In this document: one piece after another, positions 26,399 to 34,854 of the stretch
Numbering within the stretch: the stretch's first letter is position 1
How the letters are laid out: every line of letters begins with the position of its first letter
Assembly (NCBI RefSeq): GCF_040676615.1
Contig: NZ_JBFAPI010000015.1
Span: forward strand, 131,952 to 195,951
Direction: 5' to 3'
Source: Asanoa sp040676615
GTDB taxonomy: Bacteria > Actinomycetota > Actinomycetes > Mycobacteriales > Micromonosporaceae
Length of the DNA: 64,000 nt
Position numbers and translations under genes: made by a program
Notes under the pieces: model-generated
The model's input: the letters and a program-made list of their open reading frames with translations, nothing else
Told to the model about the DNA's origin: nothing
Databases searched by the model: none

Positions 26399-27685
26399 GT
26401 GACCGCGTCCCTTGACCTCTGGCGCCGCCCGGGCCCCACCCCGGAGCAGCGCCGCATCGACGTGTTCGTCGGGCTGGCGGTCACGGCGATCACGCTGCTC
26501 AACCTGACGCTGACCACGTCGGCCGGCGCGATCGTGATGGGCGACCCGCCGTCGGTTCCGGAGCAGGTCGCCTGGACGGTGGCGATCGCCCTGCCGCTGT
26601 GCTGGCGGCGGCGCTGGCCCGCCCCGGTGGCGATCGTCATCTCCGTCGCGTTCATCGCCGCCCAGGCCCGCTCGTCGCCCGAGCAACAGCTCACGTCGGG
26701 CATCCTGTTCGCGGCGATCTACACGCTGGGCGCCTGGGGGCGCGACCGGCGCCAGGCCAACTGGATCCGCTACGGCATCATCGCGGCGATGTTCTTGTGG
26801 CTCTTCGCCAACATGATCATTTACTTCCCCAGCGCCGACCCCACCGCCCCGCATTTCGCGCAGGCTTCTGGCGTGCTCCCGCCCCTGCTCGCTTTGGCCA
26901 TCAACGGCCTGCTGGTCAACATGCTGATCTTCGGTTTCGCTTACTTCTTCGGCCAGAGCGCGTGGACCTCGGCCCGCCGCGAGCACCAGCTGGCGCTGCA
27001 GGCCGAGCAGCTCCGCGCGACCCAGGCCGAGGCCCGCGAGCTGGCGGTCGCCGACGAGCGGCTGCGGATCGCGCGCGAGCTGCACGACGTGGTCGCTCAT
27101 CACGTGTCGGTGATGGGCGTCCAGGCGTCGGCCGGCCGGCGCGTGCTCGACAAGGATCCCGCGAAGGCCCGCGCGGCGCTGGCCTCGGTCGAGCAGAGCG
27201 CCCGCACGGCCGTCGACGAGCTGCGCCGCATGCTGAGCCTGCTGCGCCAGTCCGGCGACACCCCGGCCGCGACGGGCGGCGGCGTCGACCGGCTGGACGA
27301 GTTGCTGGCCAACGCCCGCGAGGCGGGCCTGACGGCGAAGATCGGCGTCTACGGCGACCCCGCGCCGCTGCCGGAGTCCCTGTCCCAGGCGATCTACCGG
27401 ATAGTCCAGGAAGCCCTGACCAACACCCTGAAACACGCCGGCGCGGCCACCGTCGACGTCCGGATCCGCTACCTGAACAACGAGGTGGAAGTCGACGTGA
27501 CCGACGACGGCCGTTCGGTCGTGGCGAGCCAACGGGTCGGCGGGATGGGGCTGATCGGCATGCGCGAGCGCGTCGCCGCCCACGACGGCGTGCTGGAGAC
27601 GGGCCCGGTCGTCGACGGCCCGGGCCGCCGCGGCTTCCGGGTCCGCGCCCGCTTCCCGCTGACCCGAGTGGTGGTGGAGGCATGA
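26399..27685 (+). CDS. Sensor histidine kinase, NarL-system type
   Basis: A 428-residue membrane kinase. Residues 1 to about 190 hold five to six transmembrane helices, followed by a linker coiled coil (EHQLALQAEQLRATQAEARE), the HisKA_3 box ARELHDVVAHHVSVM with the phospho-accepting His, and a HATPase domain with N-box QEALTNTLKHAG and glycine box GMGLIGMRER. GTG 26399 is preferred; the open frame upstream lacks family features. No large extracellular sensor domain is present, so it belongs to the intramembrane-sensing type. It is coupled to the response regulator gene and precedes an ABC exporter, its likely target. Confidence 0.9.
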   Translation: MTASLDLWRRPGPTPEQRRIDVFVGLAVTAITLLNLTLTTSAGAIVMGDPPSVPEQVAWTVAIALPLCWRRRWPAPVAIVISVAFIAAQARSSPEQQLTSGILFAAIYTLGAWGRDRRQANWIRYGIIAAMFLWLFANMIIYFPSADPTAPHFAQASGVLPPLLALAINGLLVNMLIFGFAYFFGQSAWTSARREHQLALQAEQLRATQAEARELAVADERLRIARELHDVVAHHVSVMGVQASAGRRVLDKDPAKARAALASVEQSARTAVDELRRMLSLLRQSGDTPAATGGGVDRLDELLANAREAGLTAKIGVYGDPAPLPESLSQAIYRIVQEALTNTLKHAGAATVDVRIRYLNNEVEVDVTDDGRSVVASQRVGGMGLIGMRERVAAHDGVLETGPVVDGPGRRGFRVRARFPLTRVVVEA

Positions 27686-27735
27686 CGGCGCTCCAGATCC
27701 GCGGCGTCACCGGCCGGTCAGGAGGCCTGGCGTGA
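27682..27735 (+). CDS. Possible 17-codon coupling ORF between kinase and regulator
   Basis: ATG 27682 overlaps the kinase stop by 4 bases; the frame (MTALQIRGVTGRSGGLA) ends at a TGA that overlaps the response regulator GTG, also by 4 bases. AGGAGG at 27720-27725 near its end serves the regulator. This could be a translated linker keeping ribosomes on the message, or simply a decayed alternative start. It has no known family. Confidence 0.35.
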   Translation: MTALQIRGVTGRSGGLA

Positions 27736-28394
27736 CCGCGATCCGGGTTCTGCTCGCCGATGACCATCACCTGGTTCGCGCGGGTTTTCGGGTGATTTTG
27801 GAAACCGAAGACGACTTCGACGTGGTCGGCGAGGCCTCCGACGGTGACCAGGCGGTGCGACTGGCGGGTTCGCTGCGGCCCGACGTCGTGCTGATGGACG
27901 TCGAGATGCCTGGGCTCGACGGCCTCGCCGCCACCCGGCAGATCACCGCCACCCCCGACGGTCCGGCGATCCTGATCCTGACCACCTTCGACCGCGACGA
28001 CTACCTGTTCGCGGCGCTCGAGGCCGGCGCCAGCGGCTTCCTGCTGAAGAACGGCACCCCGGAGGCGCTGATAGACGCGGTACGGGTGCTGGCCCGCGGC
28101 GACGCCCTGCTCGCTCCCGAGATCACCCGCCGGGTGATCGCCACGTTCGCCCGACCGGGTGGCTCGCCGCGCACGAGCGGTGCGCAACTCACGGAGCTCA
28201 CGGCGCGCGAGCACGAGGTGCTGGTCGCCCTGGCCAGCGGCGCGACCAACGCCGAGATCGCCGTCTCGATGCACCTCGGCGAGGCCACGGTCAAGACCCA
28301 CGTCAGCCGGGTCCTGACCAAGCTCGGCCTCCGCGACCGCACCCAGGCGGTCGTCTTCGCCTACGAGCACGGCGTGGTCACCCCGGGCGGCTAG
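27732..28394 (+). CDS. NarL/FixJ-type response regulator
   Basis: A 220-residue regulator with an intact receiver domain (acidic pair in LLADDHHLV, phospho-acceptor Asp56 in VLMDVEMPG, conserved Thr in ILTTFDRDDY, Lys in GFLLKNGTP) and a LuxR-type DNA-binding domain (LTAREHEVLVALASGATNAE, then HLGEATVKTHVSRVLTKL). GTG 27732 has AGGAGG six bases away. It is partner of the preceding kinase; the ABC exporter genes 150 bases downstream are plausible targets. Confidence 0.93.
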   Translation: MTAIRVLLADDHHLVRAGFRVILETEDDFDVVGEASDGDQAVRLAGSLRPDVVLMDVEMPGLDGLAATRQITATPDGPAILILTTFDRDDYLFAALEAGASGFLLKNGTPEALIDAVRVLARGDALLAPEITRRVIATFARPGGSPRTSGAQLTELTAREHEVLVALASGATNAEIAVSMHLGEATVKTHVSRVLTKLGLRDRTQAVVFAYEHGVVTPGG

Positions 28395-28454
28395 CGCGGC
28401 TCGCGCGACGTTCGGCCTGCGGCGGCCCGCGGGCCGCATGGCGAGGTGAATCGC

Positions 28455-28496
28455 CGCGCGGGGGACCGGGTCCGTCGCGCGGGGGACCCGGTCAGT
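28455..28496. repeat. Two 21-bp direct repeats upstream of the ABC transporter
   Basis: CGCGCGGGGGACCGGGTCCGT at 28455 is followed directly by a near copy at 28476 with two changes. They lie 45 bases before the ATP-binding gene, so they may be paired regulator sites, for instance for the response regulator. Confidence 0.45.
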
Positions 28497-28540
28497 CGAT
28501 CTCGGGCCGGACGACGGCGAAACCGCCCGTTCGTAGCCTC

Positions 28541-29440
28541 ATGGGCATGACGAAGGTGCTTCATCTCGAAGCGATCAATCGGAGCTTCGGTGACCGCCGG
28601 GTGCTGCGCGACGTGACGTTCGACGTCACGGCCGGGCGGATGACCGGGTTCGTGGGCGCCAACGGTGCCGGCAAGACGACCAGCATGCGGATCATTCTCG
28701 GCGTGCTCGCCCCCGACTCGGGGGAGGTGACCTGGCAGGGGTCGCGGCTCACGCGCGAGGATCGGCGGCGGTTCGGCTACATGCCCGAGGAGCGTGGGCT
28801 CTACCCGAAGATGACCGTACGCGACCAGCTTGTCTACCTTGGACGGTTGCACGGCCTGAGCCTCGACGCCGTGCGGCGTAACGTCGCCGAACTGCTCGAG
28901 TGGCTCGGCCTCGGTGAGCGGGCCGACGACCCCGTGGAGAACCTCTCGCTCGGCAACCAGCAGCGCGCCCAGATCGCGGCCGCCCTCGTGCATGACCCCG
29001 ACGTGCTGGTGCTCGACGAGCCGTTCTCCGGGCTCGACCCGATGGCCGTCGACACCGTCGTGACGGTGCTGCGGGAACGTACCCACCGCGGCGTTCCGGT
29101 GCTCTTCTCCAGCCACCAACTCGACGTCGTCGAGCGGCTCTGCGACGACCTCGTCATCATCGCCGACGGCGCGATCCGGGCGGCGGGCAGCCGCGACGGG
29201 CTGCGCGACGCGTACACCCAGCACCGCTTTTCGATGGTCGTGGCCGGCGACGCCGGGTGGTTGCGCGACCAGGCCGGCGTGTCGCTGATCGACCTCGACG
29301 GGGCGCGCGCCGTCTTCGACCTCGCCGACGACGCCGACGACCAGGCCGTGCTGCGTGCGGCGTTGGAACGCGGGCCGGTGCGGTCGTTCGGTCCTGTCAC
29401 ACCGTCGCTCGCCGAGATCTTCCGTGAGGTTGCCCGATGA
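28541..29440 (+). CDS. ABC transporter ATP-binding protein
   Basis: A 299-residue nucleotide-binding subunit. Walker A is GANGAGKTT, the signature LSLGNQQRAQIAAAL, Walker B LVLDEPFSGLDP, and the H-loop His in SSHQLD. The C-terminal about 80 residues after the ATPase core fit the NatA/YhaQ type of drug or sodium exporters. ATG 28547 is an in-frame alternative two codons later. It overlaps the permease gene by 4 bases. Substrate unknown; export of a toxic compound is likely for this family. Confidence 0.92.
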   Translation: MGMTKVLHLEAINRSFGDRRVLRDVTFDVTAGRMTGFVGANGAGKTTSMRIILGVLAPDSGEVTWQGSRLTREDRRRFGYMPEERGLYPKMTVRDQLVYLGRLHGLSLDAVRRNVAELLEWLGLGERADDPVENLSLGNQQRAQIAAALVHDPDVLVLDEPFSGLDPMAVDTVVTVLRERTHRGVPVLFSSHQLDVVERLCDDLVIIADGAIRAAGSRDGLRDAYTQHRFSMVVAGDAGWLRDQAGVSLIDLDGARAVFDLADDADDQAVLRAALERGPVRSFGPVTPSLAEIFREVAR

Positions 29441-30519
29441 AAACGTCGTCCGCGATCCGGCTGATCGCCGCCCGCGAGCTGAAGGTCAAGATCAAGGACA
29501 AGACCTTCCTCATCAGTACGATCTTCTTCCTGCTCTTCGCCGTCGGCGGCACCGTGTTGCCGGCGTTGCTGGGCGGCGGCGCGTCCAGCGTCGCCGTGGT
29601 CGACTCGGCGACCGCGACCACCCTGCGCGACAAGGGCCTCGAAGTGCGGCAGGTCGGCGACGACGCGGCCGCCGAGCAGGCCGTGCGCGACGGTGACGTG
29701 GACGCCGCCGTCGTCACCGGGGGCGACGTGCTGGCCATGGACGAGGCGCCGACCGACGTCGTCGACGCGCTCAGCGCCGCTCCGGAGGTGCGACTTCTCA
29801 ACCCGGACGCGATCGACCCGCTGCTGGCCTACCTCGTGCCCTTCGGCTTCGCGGTCGTCTTCTTCTTCACCTCGCTGACGTTCGGATTGCAGATCGCGCA
29901 GAGCGTGGTGGAGGAGAAACAGACCCGGATCGTGGAGATCCTGGTGGCCAGCGTCCCGACCCGGGCGCTGCTGACCGGCAAGGTGGTCGCCGGCGGCATC
30001 CTCGCGCTGGCCCAGATCGCACTGATCGCGGTCGTCACCATCGCCGGCATGCAACTGAGCGACAACGGCGCGTTGCTCTCGCTGATCGGCCCGTCGATCG
30101 GCTGGTTCATCCCGTTCTTCGTGGTCGGCTTCGTGATGCTCGCGGCGCTGTGGGCGGCGATGGGCGCGCTGGTCAACCGCGTCGAAGACCTCAACGGCGT
30201 CTCGATGCCGATGCAACTGGTCGTGATGCTGCCGTTCTTCCTGGTCATCTTCCTCAGCGACAACAAGCCGGTGATGACGCTGCTGTCCTACATCCCGTTC
30301 TCCGCGCCGACGGCGATGCCGGTGCGGCTGTTCACCGGCGACGCGGCCGGCTGGGAACCGTTCCTGTCGCTCGGTGTGATGGTGGTCGCGGCGGCGGCGC
30401 TGATCGCGGTCGGTGCCCGGGTCTACGAGGGTTCGCTGCTGCGCACCAACGGCAAGACCTCGTTCGGCGCGGCGTTCCGCGACAAGGAGAGCCGCCGGTT
30501 GGCGGAGCTCAACAGCTGA
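29437..30519 (+). CDS. ABC-2 type permease, NatB-like
   Basis: A 360-residue membrane protein. One helix near residues 25-50 is followed by an extracellular domain of about 100 residues, then five helices to residue 335, and a charged cytoplasmic tail. The stretch QIAQSVVEEKQTRIVEILVAS is typical of ABC-2 permeases of the NatB/YhaP type, where it contacts the ATPase. It is coupled to the ATP-binding gene and followed directly by a strong terminator, so the transporter is a two-gene unit. Confidence 0.92.
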   Translation: MKTSSAIRLIAARELKVKIKDKTFLISTIFFLLFAVGGTVLPALLGGGASSVAVVDSATATTLRDKGLEVRQVGDDAAAEQAVRDGDVDAAVVTGGDVLAMDEAPTDVVDALSAAPEVRLLNPDAIDPLLAYLVPFGFAVVFFFTSLTFGLQIAQSVVEEKQTRIVEILVASVPTRALLTGKVVAGGILALAQIALIAVVTIAGMQLSDNGALLSLIGPSIGWFIPFFVVGFVMLAALWAAMGALVNRVEDLNGVSMPMQLVVMLPFFLVIFLSDNKPVMTLLSYIPFSAPTAMPVRLFTGDAAGWEPFLSLGVMVVAAAALIAVGARVYEGSLLRTNGKTSFGAAFRDKESRRLAELNS

Positions 30520-30524
30520 CCTCG

Positions 30525-30563
30525 ACGGTACGGCGCGGGAGAGCGAATCCCGCGCCGTACCGT
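30525..30563 (+). terminator. Strong hairpin terminator after the ABC transporter
   Basis: Perfect 16-bp arms (30525-30540 and 30548-30563) surround the loop GAGCGAA, six bases after the permease stop. Only a short T run (GCTTTCAC) follows. The strength and position make it a terminator, able to act in both directions. Confidence 0.85.
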
Positions 30564-30742
30564 GCTTTCACGCGTAGAGCCGGAATAGGGACCGCAGCGC
30601 CTCGGTCCAGGCGACTATCTCAAGGCGATCCGGGCCGCCGAGATCTCGCTGGCGTGTTGAACCGCCCATTCGCCGATCAAACTATGCGCGCGCTGCGCCC
30701 GCCGCCAGGTTGCCCGCCGACGCGCGGCGCCGCTACGAGTGG

Positions 30743-31186
30743 CTAGCCGACCTGACCGCTGCCCAGGTCACGCGCGGCCCGTTCGAGGTAGGAGTCGACC
30801 ATGCCGCGGTCGTACCCCCGGAAAGACACCGGCAGCCGGGCCTCGTGGATCGCCCGCAGCGCCGCCGCCCGCCGGAACGGGTCGTCACCCTCGAGCGCGG
30901 CGTTGACCGTCGCCAGCAGCGCGTCGGTCTCCGTGATCCGGTAACCGCGCAGCACGATCAGTAGTCGAGGGGCGTCGGCGACCACGCCCTGCCGGCGCGC
31001 CAGCCAGGCGTCGACCTGCATCCGGTCGTAGCCGCGCAGCACGACGACCGGCGGGCCGATCCGCTTGACCGCCGCCTCGATCCGGGCCCGGTCGCTGCCG
31101 GCTGCTTCGACCGCGCGCACCAGGGCGTCGACGGTCGCTCGGTCGTAGCCTCGCAAACTCACGTCGAAGTCAGCCACGGCCGTCAT
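30743..31186 (-). CDS. Protein with four DivIVA-type RGYDR repeats
   Basis: A 147-residue protein built almost entirely from four copies of a short motif, Leu-Arg-Gly-Tyr-Asp-Arg then Val-Asp and a hydrophobic pair, with Arg-Gly-Tyr at residues 12-14, 51-53, 80-82 and 123-125. The third copy is degenerate (RGYRITETD). This motif is the N-terminal membrane-binding turn region of DivIVA/Wag31 domains, yet no long coiled coil follows. It may bind curved membrane or a DivIVA partner without making a scaffold. Between the terminator and this gene (30564-30742) no gene is supported. Confidence 0.75.
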   Translation of the reverse strand: MTAVADFDVSLRGYDRATVDALVRAVEAAGSDRARIEAAVKRIGPPVVVLRGYDRMQVDAWLARRQGVVADAPRLLIVLRGYRITETDALLATVNAALEGDDPFRRAAALRAIHEARLPVSFRGYDRGMVDSYLERAARDLGSGQVG

Positions 31187-31285
31187 TGTCGCAGCCGGTC
31201 AGGCGGTGTCCAAGGCCGTCTTGAGCCGGCCGCGGGGTGCTACACGAGGGCGGGCCGCGCCATCACGAGTGGCAAGATCCGAGAC

Positions 31286-32218
31286 ATGGTGCTCGACGGT
31301 TTGGCTTATTCCGCGACGCCGGGCGACCGGGCCGCAGTCCGGCGGATGGATCCCGCCTGGGTCGACGCACGGTTGCGCCGCGACGACAGCACGGTCGTGC
31401 CGATGTGGCGTGACCGTCCACTGTTGACGGCCGCTGGCGACCCGGTCACGCTCACCGGTCCGGCCGCGCGTGTCGTGCTGGGCGCGGCGGTCCAGACGGT
31501 GCTGCTGAGCGTCGACGGCGACTCGGCGTCGTTCGCGGCCGACCTCGGCGGTGTCGGGGAGGCGGAGGCGTTGCTGCTCGCCGGCGCGTCGTCCAGCGTC
31601 GACGTGCGCGCCCTCGCCACAGTGGTGCCGGGGCCGGTTCTGGCGACCTTGGCGTACGCCCGCGGGTTGCTCTACTGGAACCGCAACGCCCGCTTCTGCG
31701 GGACGTGCGGCGCGCCGACCGAGACCGCTCACGCCGGTCACCTGCGGCTCTGCCCGGCCTGCGGGCGGCAACTGTTCCCGCGGATCGAGCCGGCGGTGAT
31801 CGTGCTGGTCGAGGGCCCGGCCTCGGACCCGGAGCCGCGCTGCCTGCTGGCCCGCCATCAGGGCGCCGGTCCGGACGGTTTCGCGTTGCTGGCCGGGTTC
31901 GTCGAGGTCGGCGAGAGCCTGGAAGGCGCGGTCCGCCGCGAGGTCGCGGAGGAGGCCGGCGTCACGCTCGGAGCGGTGACCTATCAGGGCTCGCAGGGTT
32001 GGCCGTTCCCGGCCGGCCTGATGATCGGCTTCATCGCCTGGGCCGTCGGCGACACCGTCGCCGTCGACGGTGCGGAACTCGTGGAGGCCCGCTGGTTCAC
32101 CCGGTCCGAGGTCGTCGAGCGGATCGTCAACGGGCGGGGCTCAGGCCCGCCGGACTCGATCGGCGGGCACCTGTTGCGGTCGTGGACGGGCCTCGACCGG
32201 GCCGCGTCGGGCCGATGA
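31286..32218 (+). CDS. nudC: NudC-type NAD(+) diphosphatase
   Basis: A 310-residue Nudix hydrolase that cleaves NADH (and NAD caps on RNA) to NMNH and AMP. A zinc ribbon (CGTCGAPT, then CPACG) is followed by the Nudix box GFVEVGESLEGAVRREVAEE and the NADH-family marker SQGWPFPAGLM (canonical SQPWPFP; the Pro is Gly here). Length and domain order are normal. The 3' flank is a 28-bp repeat array, shared with the convergent oxidoreductase remnant. Confidence 0.92.
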   Translation: MVLDGLAYSATPGDRAAVRRMDPAWVDARLRRDDSTVVPMWRDRPLLTAAGDPVTLTGPAARVVLGAAVQTVLLSVDGDSASFAADLGGVGEAEALLLAGASSSVDVRALATVVPGPVLATLAYARGLLYWNRNARFCGTCGAPTETAHAGHLRLCPACGRQLFPRIEPAVIVLVEGPASDPEPRCLLARHQGAGPDGFALLAGFVEVGESLEGAVRREVAEEAGVTLGAVTYQGSQGWPFPAGLMIGFIAWAVGDTVAVDGAELVEARWFTRSEVVERIVNGRGSGPPDSIGGHLLRSWTGLDRAASGR

Positions 32219-32256
32219 TCGCGGCACGGGACGGGGCCGCGCCCCGGGCTTGGGCC

Positions 32257-32340
32257 CACGACGATCGCCAGGCTCCGGGTCCGCTCACGACGATCGCCAG
32301 GGCCGGGTCCGCTCACGACGATCGCCAGGGCCGGGTCCGC
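32257..32340 (-). repeat. 28-bp tandem repeats carrying copies of a gene end
   Basis: Units at 32257 (29 bp), 32286 and 32314 (28 bp each) begin CACGACGATCGCCAGG. The same bases form the 3' end of the minus-strand oxidoreductase gene at 32341 (Trp-Arg-Ser-Ser-stop), so each unit brings another copy of that terminal sequence and stop. This fits tandem duplication of the gene's 3' end. Confidence 0.8.
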
Positions 32341-33119
32341 TCACGACGATCGCCAGGCCCCGGGGGGTGGCCCTTGCGCGATGCGGTCCGCCGCGGCGGC
32401 GAGGTCGCCGCGCCACCAGCCCAACGCCTCCACCCACCAAGTGATGCCGGCCGCCGCGTAGGGCGCGATGTGCTCGGCTGCCGACGCGGCGTCGGTGGCT
32501 CCCTCGACAGCGATGTCCGGCCGGCTGGCGGAGAGTCCGCGGATGAAGGCCGCCGCCGCGGCGACGTCGGGGACCGGTGCGTTACGCGTGTGATAGCCGG
32601 CGAATGTCGCCAGCGCGCCGTCGAAGCGCGCGGCCCGACGTAGGCCGACCCGGCGCTCTGGCCGCCGCACCAGATCGGGATCTGGCCGACGTTCCAGTCC
32701 GCCCAGAGCCGGGTCAACGTGTCGAGCCGATCGTCGAGGGCACGACCGCGGGCACGCAGGTCGGGATCGAGCCCGAAGGCCGCGTACTCCTGGTCGAGCG
32801 ATCCGATGATGGCGAGCACGGTGAGCCGCCCGCCGGAGAGCGCATGGATGGCAGCGAGGTCCTGGGCGACGTCCTGCACCTGCCGCCGCGGCAGCACCAC
32901 GGTGAGGATGATGCGGATGCGCGACGTCGACGCCGCGATGGCGGCGGCCGCGACGGTCGAACTGGTGACGGGCCAGCCGGGCTCCTCGACGAGCAGATGG
33001 TCCCAGAGTTGCACGCCGTCCCAGCCGTGCCGGTCGGCACGGACCGCGAGATCGGTGAGGGCGCGCACGTCACCGAACGCGCCGACGGTCGGCAGCCCGA
33101 CGGCGAACCTCAGACCCAT
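32341..33119 (-). pseudogene. Frameshifted LLM-class flavin-dependent oxidoreductase
   Basis: Residues 1 to about 155 from ATG 33119 read as a luciferase-like monooxygenase (FAVGLPTVGAFGDVRALTDL, GWDGVQLWDHLL, IPIWCGGQSAG). At about 32650 the family sequence continues in another frame (RVGLRRAARFDGALATFAGY, ending WWRGDLAAAADRIAQ) to a stop at 32341. The first frame instead becomes Arg/Ser/Pro-rich. One base appears to be missing near 32650. The joined product would be about 259 residues, a normal length. It could be a true pseudogene or a sequencing error. It follows the sigma factor gene by 9 bases. Confidence 0.82.
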
Positions 33120-33128
33120 GCGCGAACC

Positions 33129-34397
33129 CTAGGGCAGGGCGGCGGCCTTGCGGAGCAGCACCGCTCGTTCGCGGGTGTTGCCGCACAGCCGGGCGGCCAA
33201 CTCGAGTTCGGCGCGGGCCTCCCTGGTGCGGCCCAGGCGGGTCAGCAACTCGCCGCGGACGCTCGGCAGCAGGTGTGAACCCGACAGGCGATCGGTCGCG
33301 ACCAGCTCGTCCACAATCGACAGAGCCGGGCCCGGGCCGGAGGCCATCGCGACCGCGACCGCGCGGTTGAGCTCGATGATCGGTGACGGTGCCAGGCGGC
33401 CGAGGGCCTCGTAGAGGACCACGATCCGGTCCCAGTCCGTCTCCGCGACCGAGGGCGCCGCCGCGTGGCAGGCGGCGATCGCGGCCTGCAGGCCGTAGGA
33501 ACCCAGGCCTCGGCCCAGCGCCGTCGCCCGGGTCAGTGCGGCGTTGCCCCGGCGGATGGCCGAGCGGTCCCACAACCGGCGGTCCTGGTCTTCCAGCAGG
33601 ATCGCCTCGCCGTCGGGACCGGTGCGGGCGGGGAAGCGCGCGGCGGTCAACTCGCAGAGTGCGAGCAGGCCGAACACCTGGGGCTCGTCGGGCAGCAACG
33701 CGGCCAGCATGCGGATCAGCCGGATCGCCTCGTACGCGAGGTCGCTGCGCAACAGCCGGTCGCCGGCCGTCGCCGTCGAGCCCTCCGTGAAGATCACGTA
33801 GAGCACGTTCAGCACGCCGCCCAGGCGGCCGCGGCGTTCGGCCGCCGGCGGCAGTTCGAAGGGGACTCCCGCGGCCGCGATCGTCTTCTTGGCCCGGGTG
33901 ATCCGGGCCTGGATGGTCGGCACCGGGACCAGGAACGCGCGGGCGATCTCTTCGCTCGACAGGCCGCCGACCGTACGCAGGGTGAGCGCGACCCTCGCCT
34001 CCGGGGATAGCACCGGATGGCAGGCCACGAACATCAGGGCCAGGATGTCGTCGTCGACCCGGTCCGGGTCCCAGGGCAGCTCGTCGTCGGCCGGCGGCGC
34101 CGCCAGAGCCAGCGCCGCGTAGCGCTCGTCGAGCGCCGACCGACGCCGGAACGCGTCGATCGCGCGCCGCCGGGCGGTGGCCAGCAGCCAGCCGAGCGGC
34201 GAGTCCGGGTTGCCCTCGCGGGACCAGCTGACCAGGGCCTCCGCGACGGCCTCCTGGGCGACGTCTTCGGCGAGCTCGAAGTCACCCGTGTAGCGGGCCA
34301 GCGCGGCCACGATCCGGGCCGACTCGATCCGCCACACGGCCTCGACGGCCCGCCGCGCCGACTCGGCGGTCGGCGGGCCGCCTGCGGCCTCTTCCAT
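33129..34397 (-). CDS. ECF42-type RNA polymerase sigma factor
   Basis: A 422-residue sigma factor. Residues 10-100 hold region 2 (FELAEDVAQEAVAEALVSW and PLGWLLATARRRAIDAFRR), residues 115-185 region 4 (LSPEARVALTLRTVGGLSSE, VPTIQARITRAKKTI), and about 240 further residues form the TPR-like C-terminal extension, including IVVLYEALGRLAPSPIIELNRAVA. This layout defines the ECF42 group, which has no anti-sigma factor and is controlled through its own extension and DGPF partner proteins. ATG 34397 overlaps the stop of the partner gene by one base. Confidence 0.9.
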   Translation of the reverse strand: MEEAAGGPPTAESARRAVEAVWRIESARIVAALARYTGDFELAEDVAQEAVAEALVSWSREGNPDSPLGWLLATARRRAIDAFRRRSALDERYAALALAAPPADDELPWDPDRVDDDILALMFVACHPVLSPEARVALTLRTVGGLSSEEIARAFLVPVPTIQARITRAKKTIAAAGVPFELPPAAERRGRLGGVLNVLYVIFTEGSTATAGDRLLRSDLAYEAIRLIRMLAALLPDEPQVFGLLALCELTAARFPARTGPDGEAILLEDQDRRLWDRSAIRRGNAALTRATALGRGLGSYGLQAAIAACHAAAPSVAETDWDRIVVLYEALGRLAPSPIIELNRAVAVAMASGPGPALSIVDELVATDRLSGSHLLPSVRGELLTRLGRTREARAELELAARLCGNTRERAVLLRKAAALP

Positions 34398-34816
34398 CAG
34401 AGCTGGCCGAGCTGCTCGCGCCAGGCCCGCTCCTTGACGATCCACTCGTTGTCCTGCGGGAACTCGTCGATGCTGGGGACGCGGCGGATCTCGCACTTCT
34501 GGCCCGGGAACGCGGGCAGCCGCTTGGCCCACTCGATCGCCTCCTCCTTCGAGGACACGTCGAGCATCCAGTAGCCCCCGAACAGCTCCTTGGTCTCGCC
34601 GTAGGGACCGTCGGTGACCACCGGCACCTCCCCGTCGTAGTCGACGACGACGCCCTGGGACGGGTCTTCCAGGCCCTCGCCGGCGACGAGCACGCCGGCC
34701 TTCATCATCTCTTCGTTGATCCGGCCCATCGTCTCGAGCATCTCCTCGAACGGGGTCGCCATCATCGCGGCGCCGGTCTCGTCGGTGCCACGCATGATCA
34801 ACATGTATTTCGCCAT
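34397..34816 (-). CDS. YCII/DGPF-domain protein, partner of ECF42
   Basis: A 139-residue cytoplasmic protein of the YCII-like fold with the group marker VVTDGPYGETKELFGGY (DGPF motif, here DGPY). Such proteins are almost always next to ECF42 sigma factors and are usual members of their regulon. GAGGAG lies before ATG 34816. Whether it is an enzyme is not known. Confidence 0.87.
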   Translation of the reverse strand: MAKYMLIMRGTDETGAAMMATPFEEMLETMGRINEEMMKAGVLVAGEGLEDPSQGVVVDYDGEVPVVTDGPYGETKELFGGYWMLDVSSKEEAIEWAKRLPAFPGQKCEIRRVPSIDEFPQDNEWIVKERAWREQLGQL

Positions 34817-34854
34817 CGTCGTTCTCCTCGTGCGGCGGGTCGTTCTCGACCCTT

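Noticed and set aside
30564..30742. Short plus-strand frame ending GDYLKAIRAAEISLAC
   Set aside because: About 23 codons between stops with no start codon; may be a remnant but cannot be supported as a gene.
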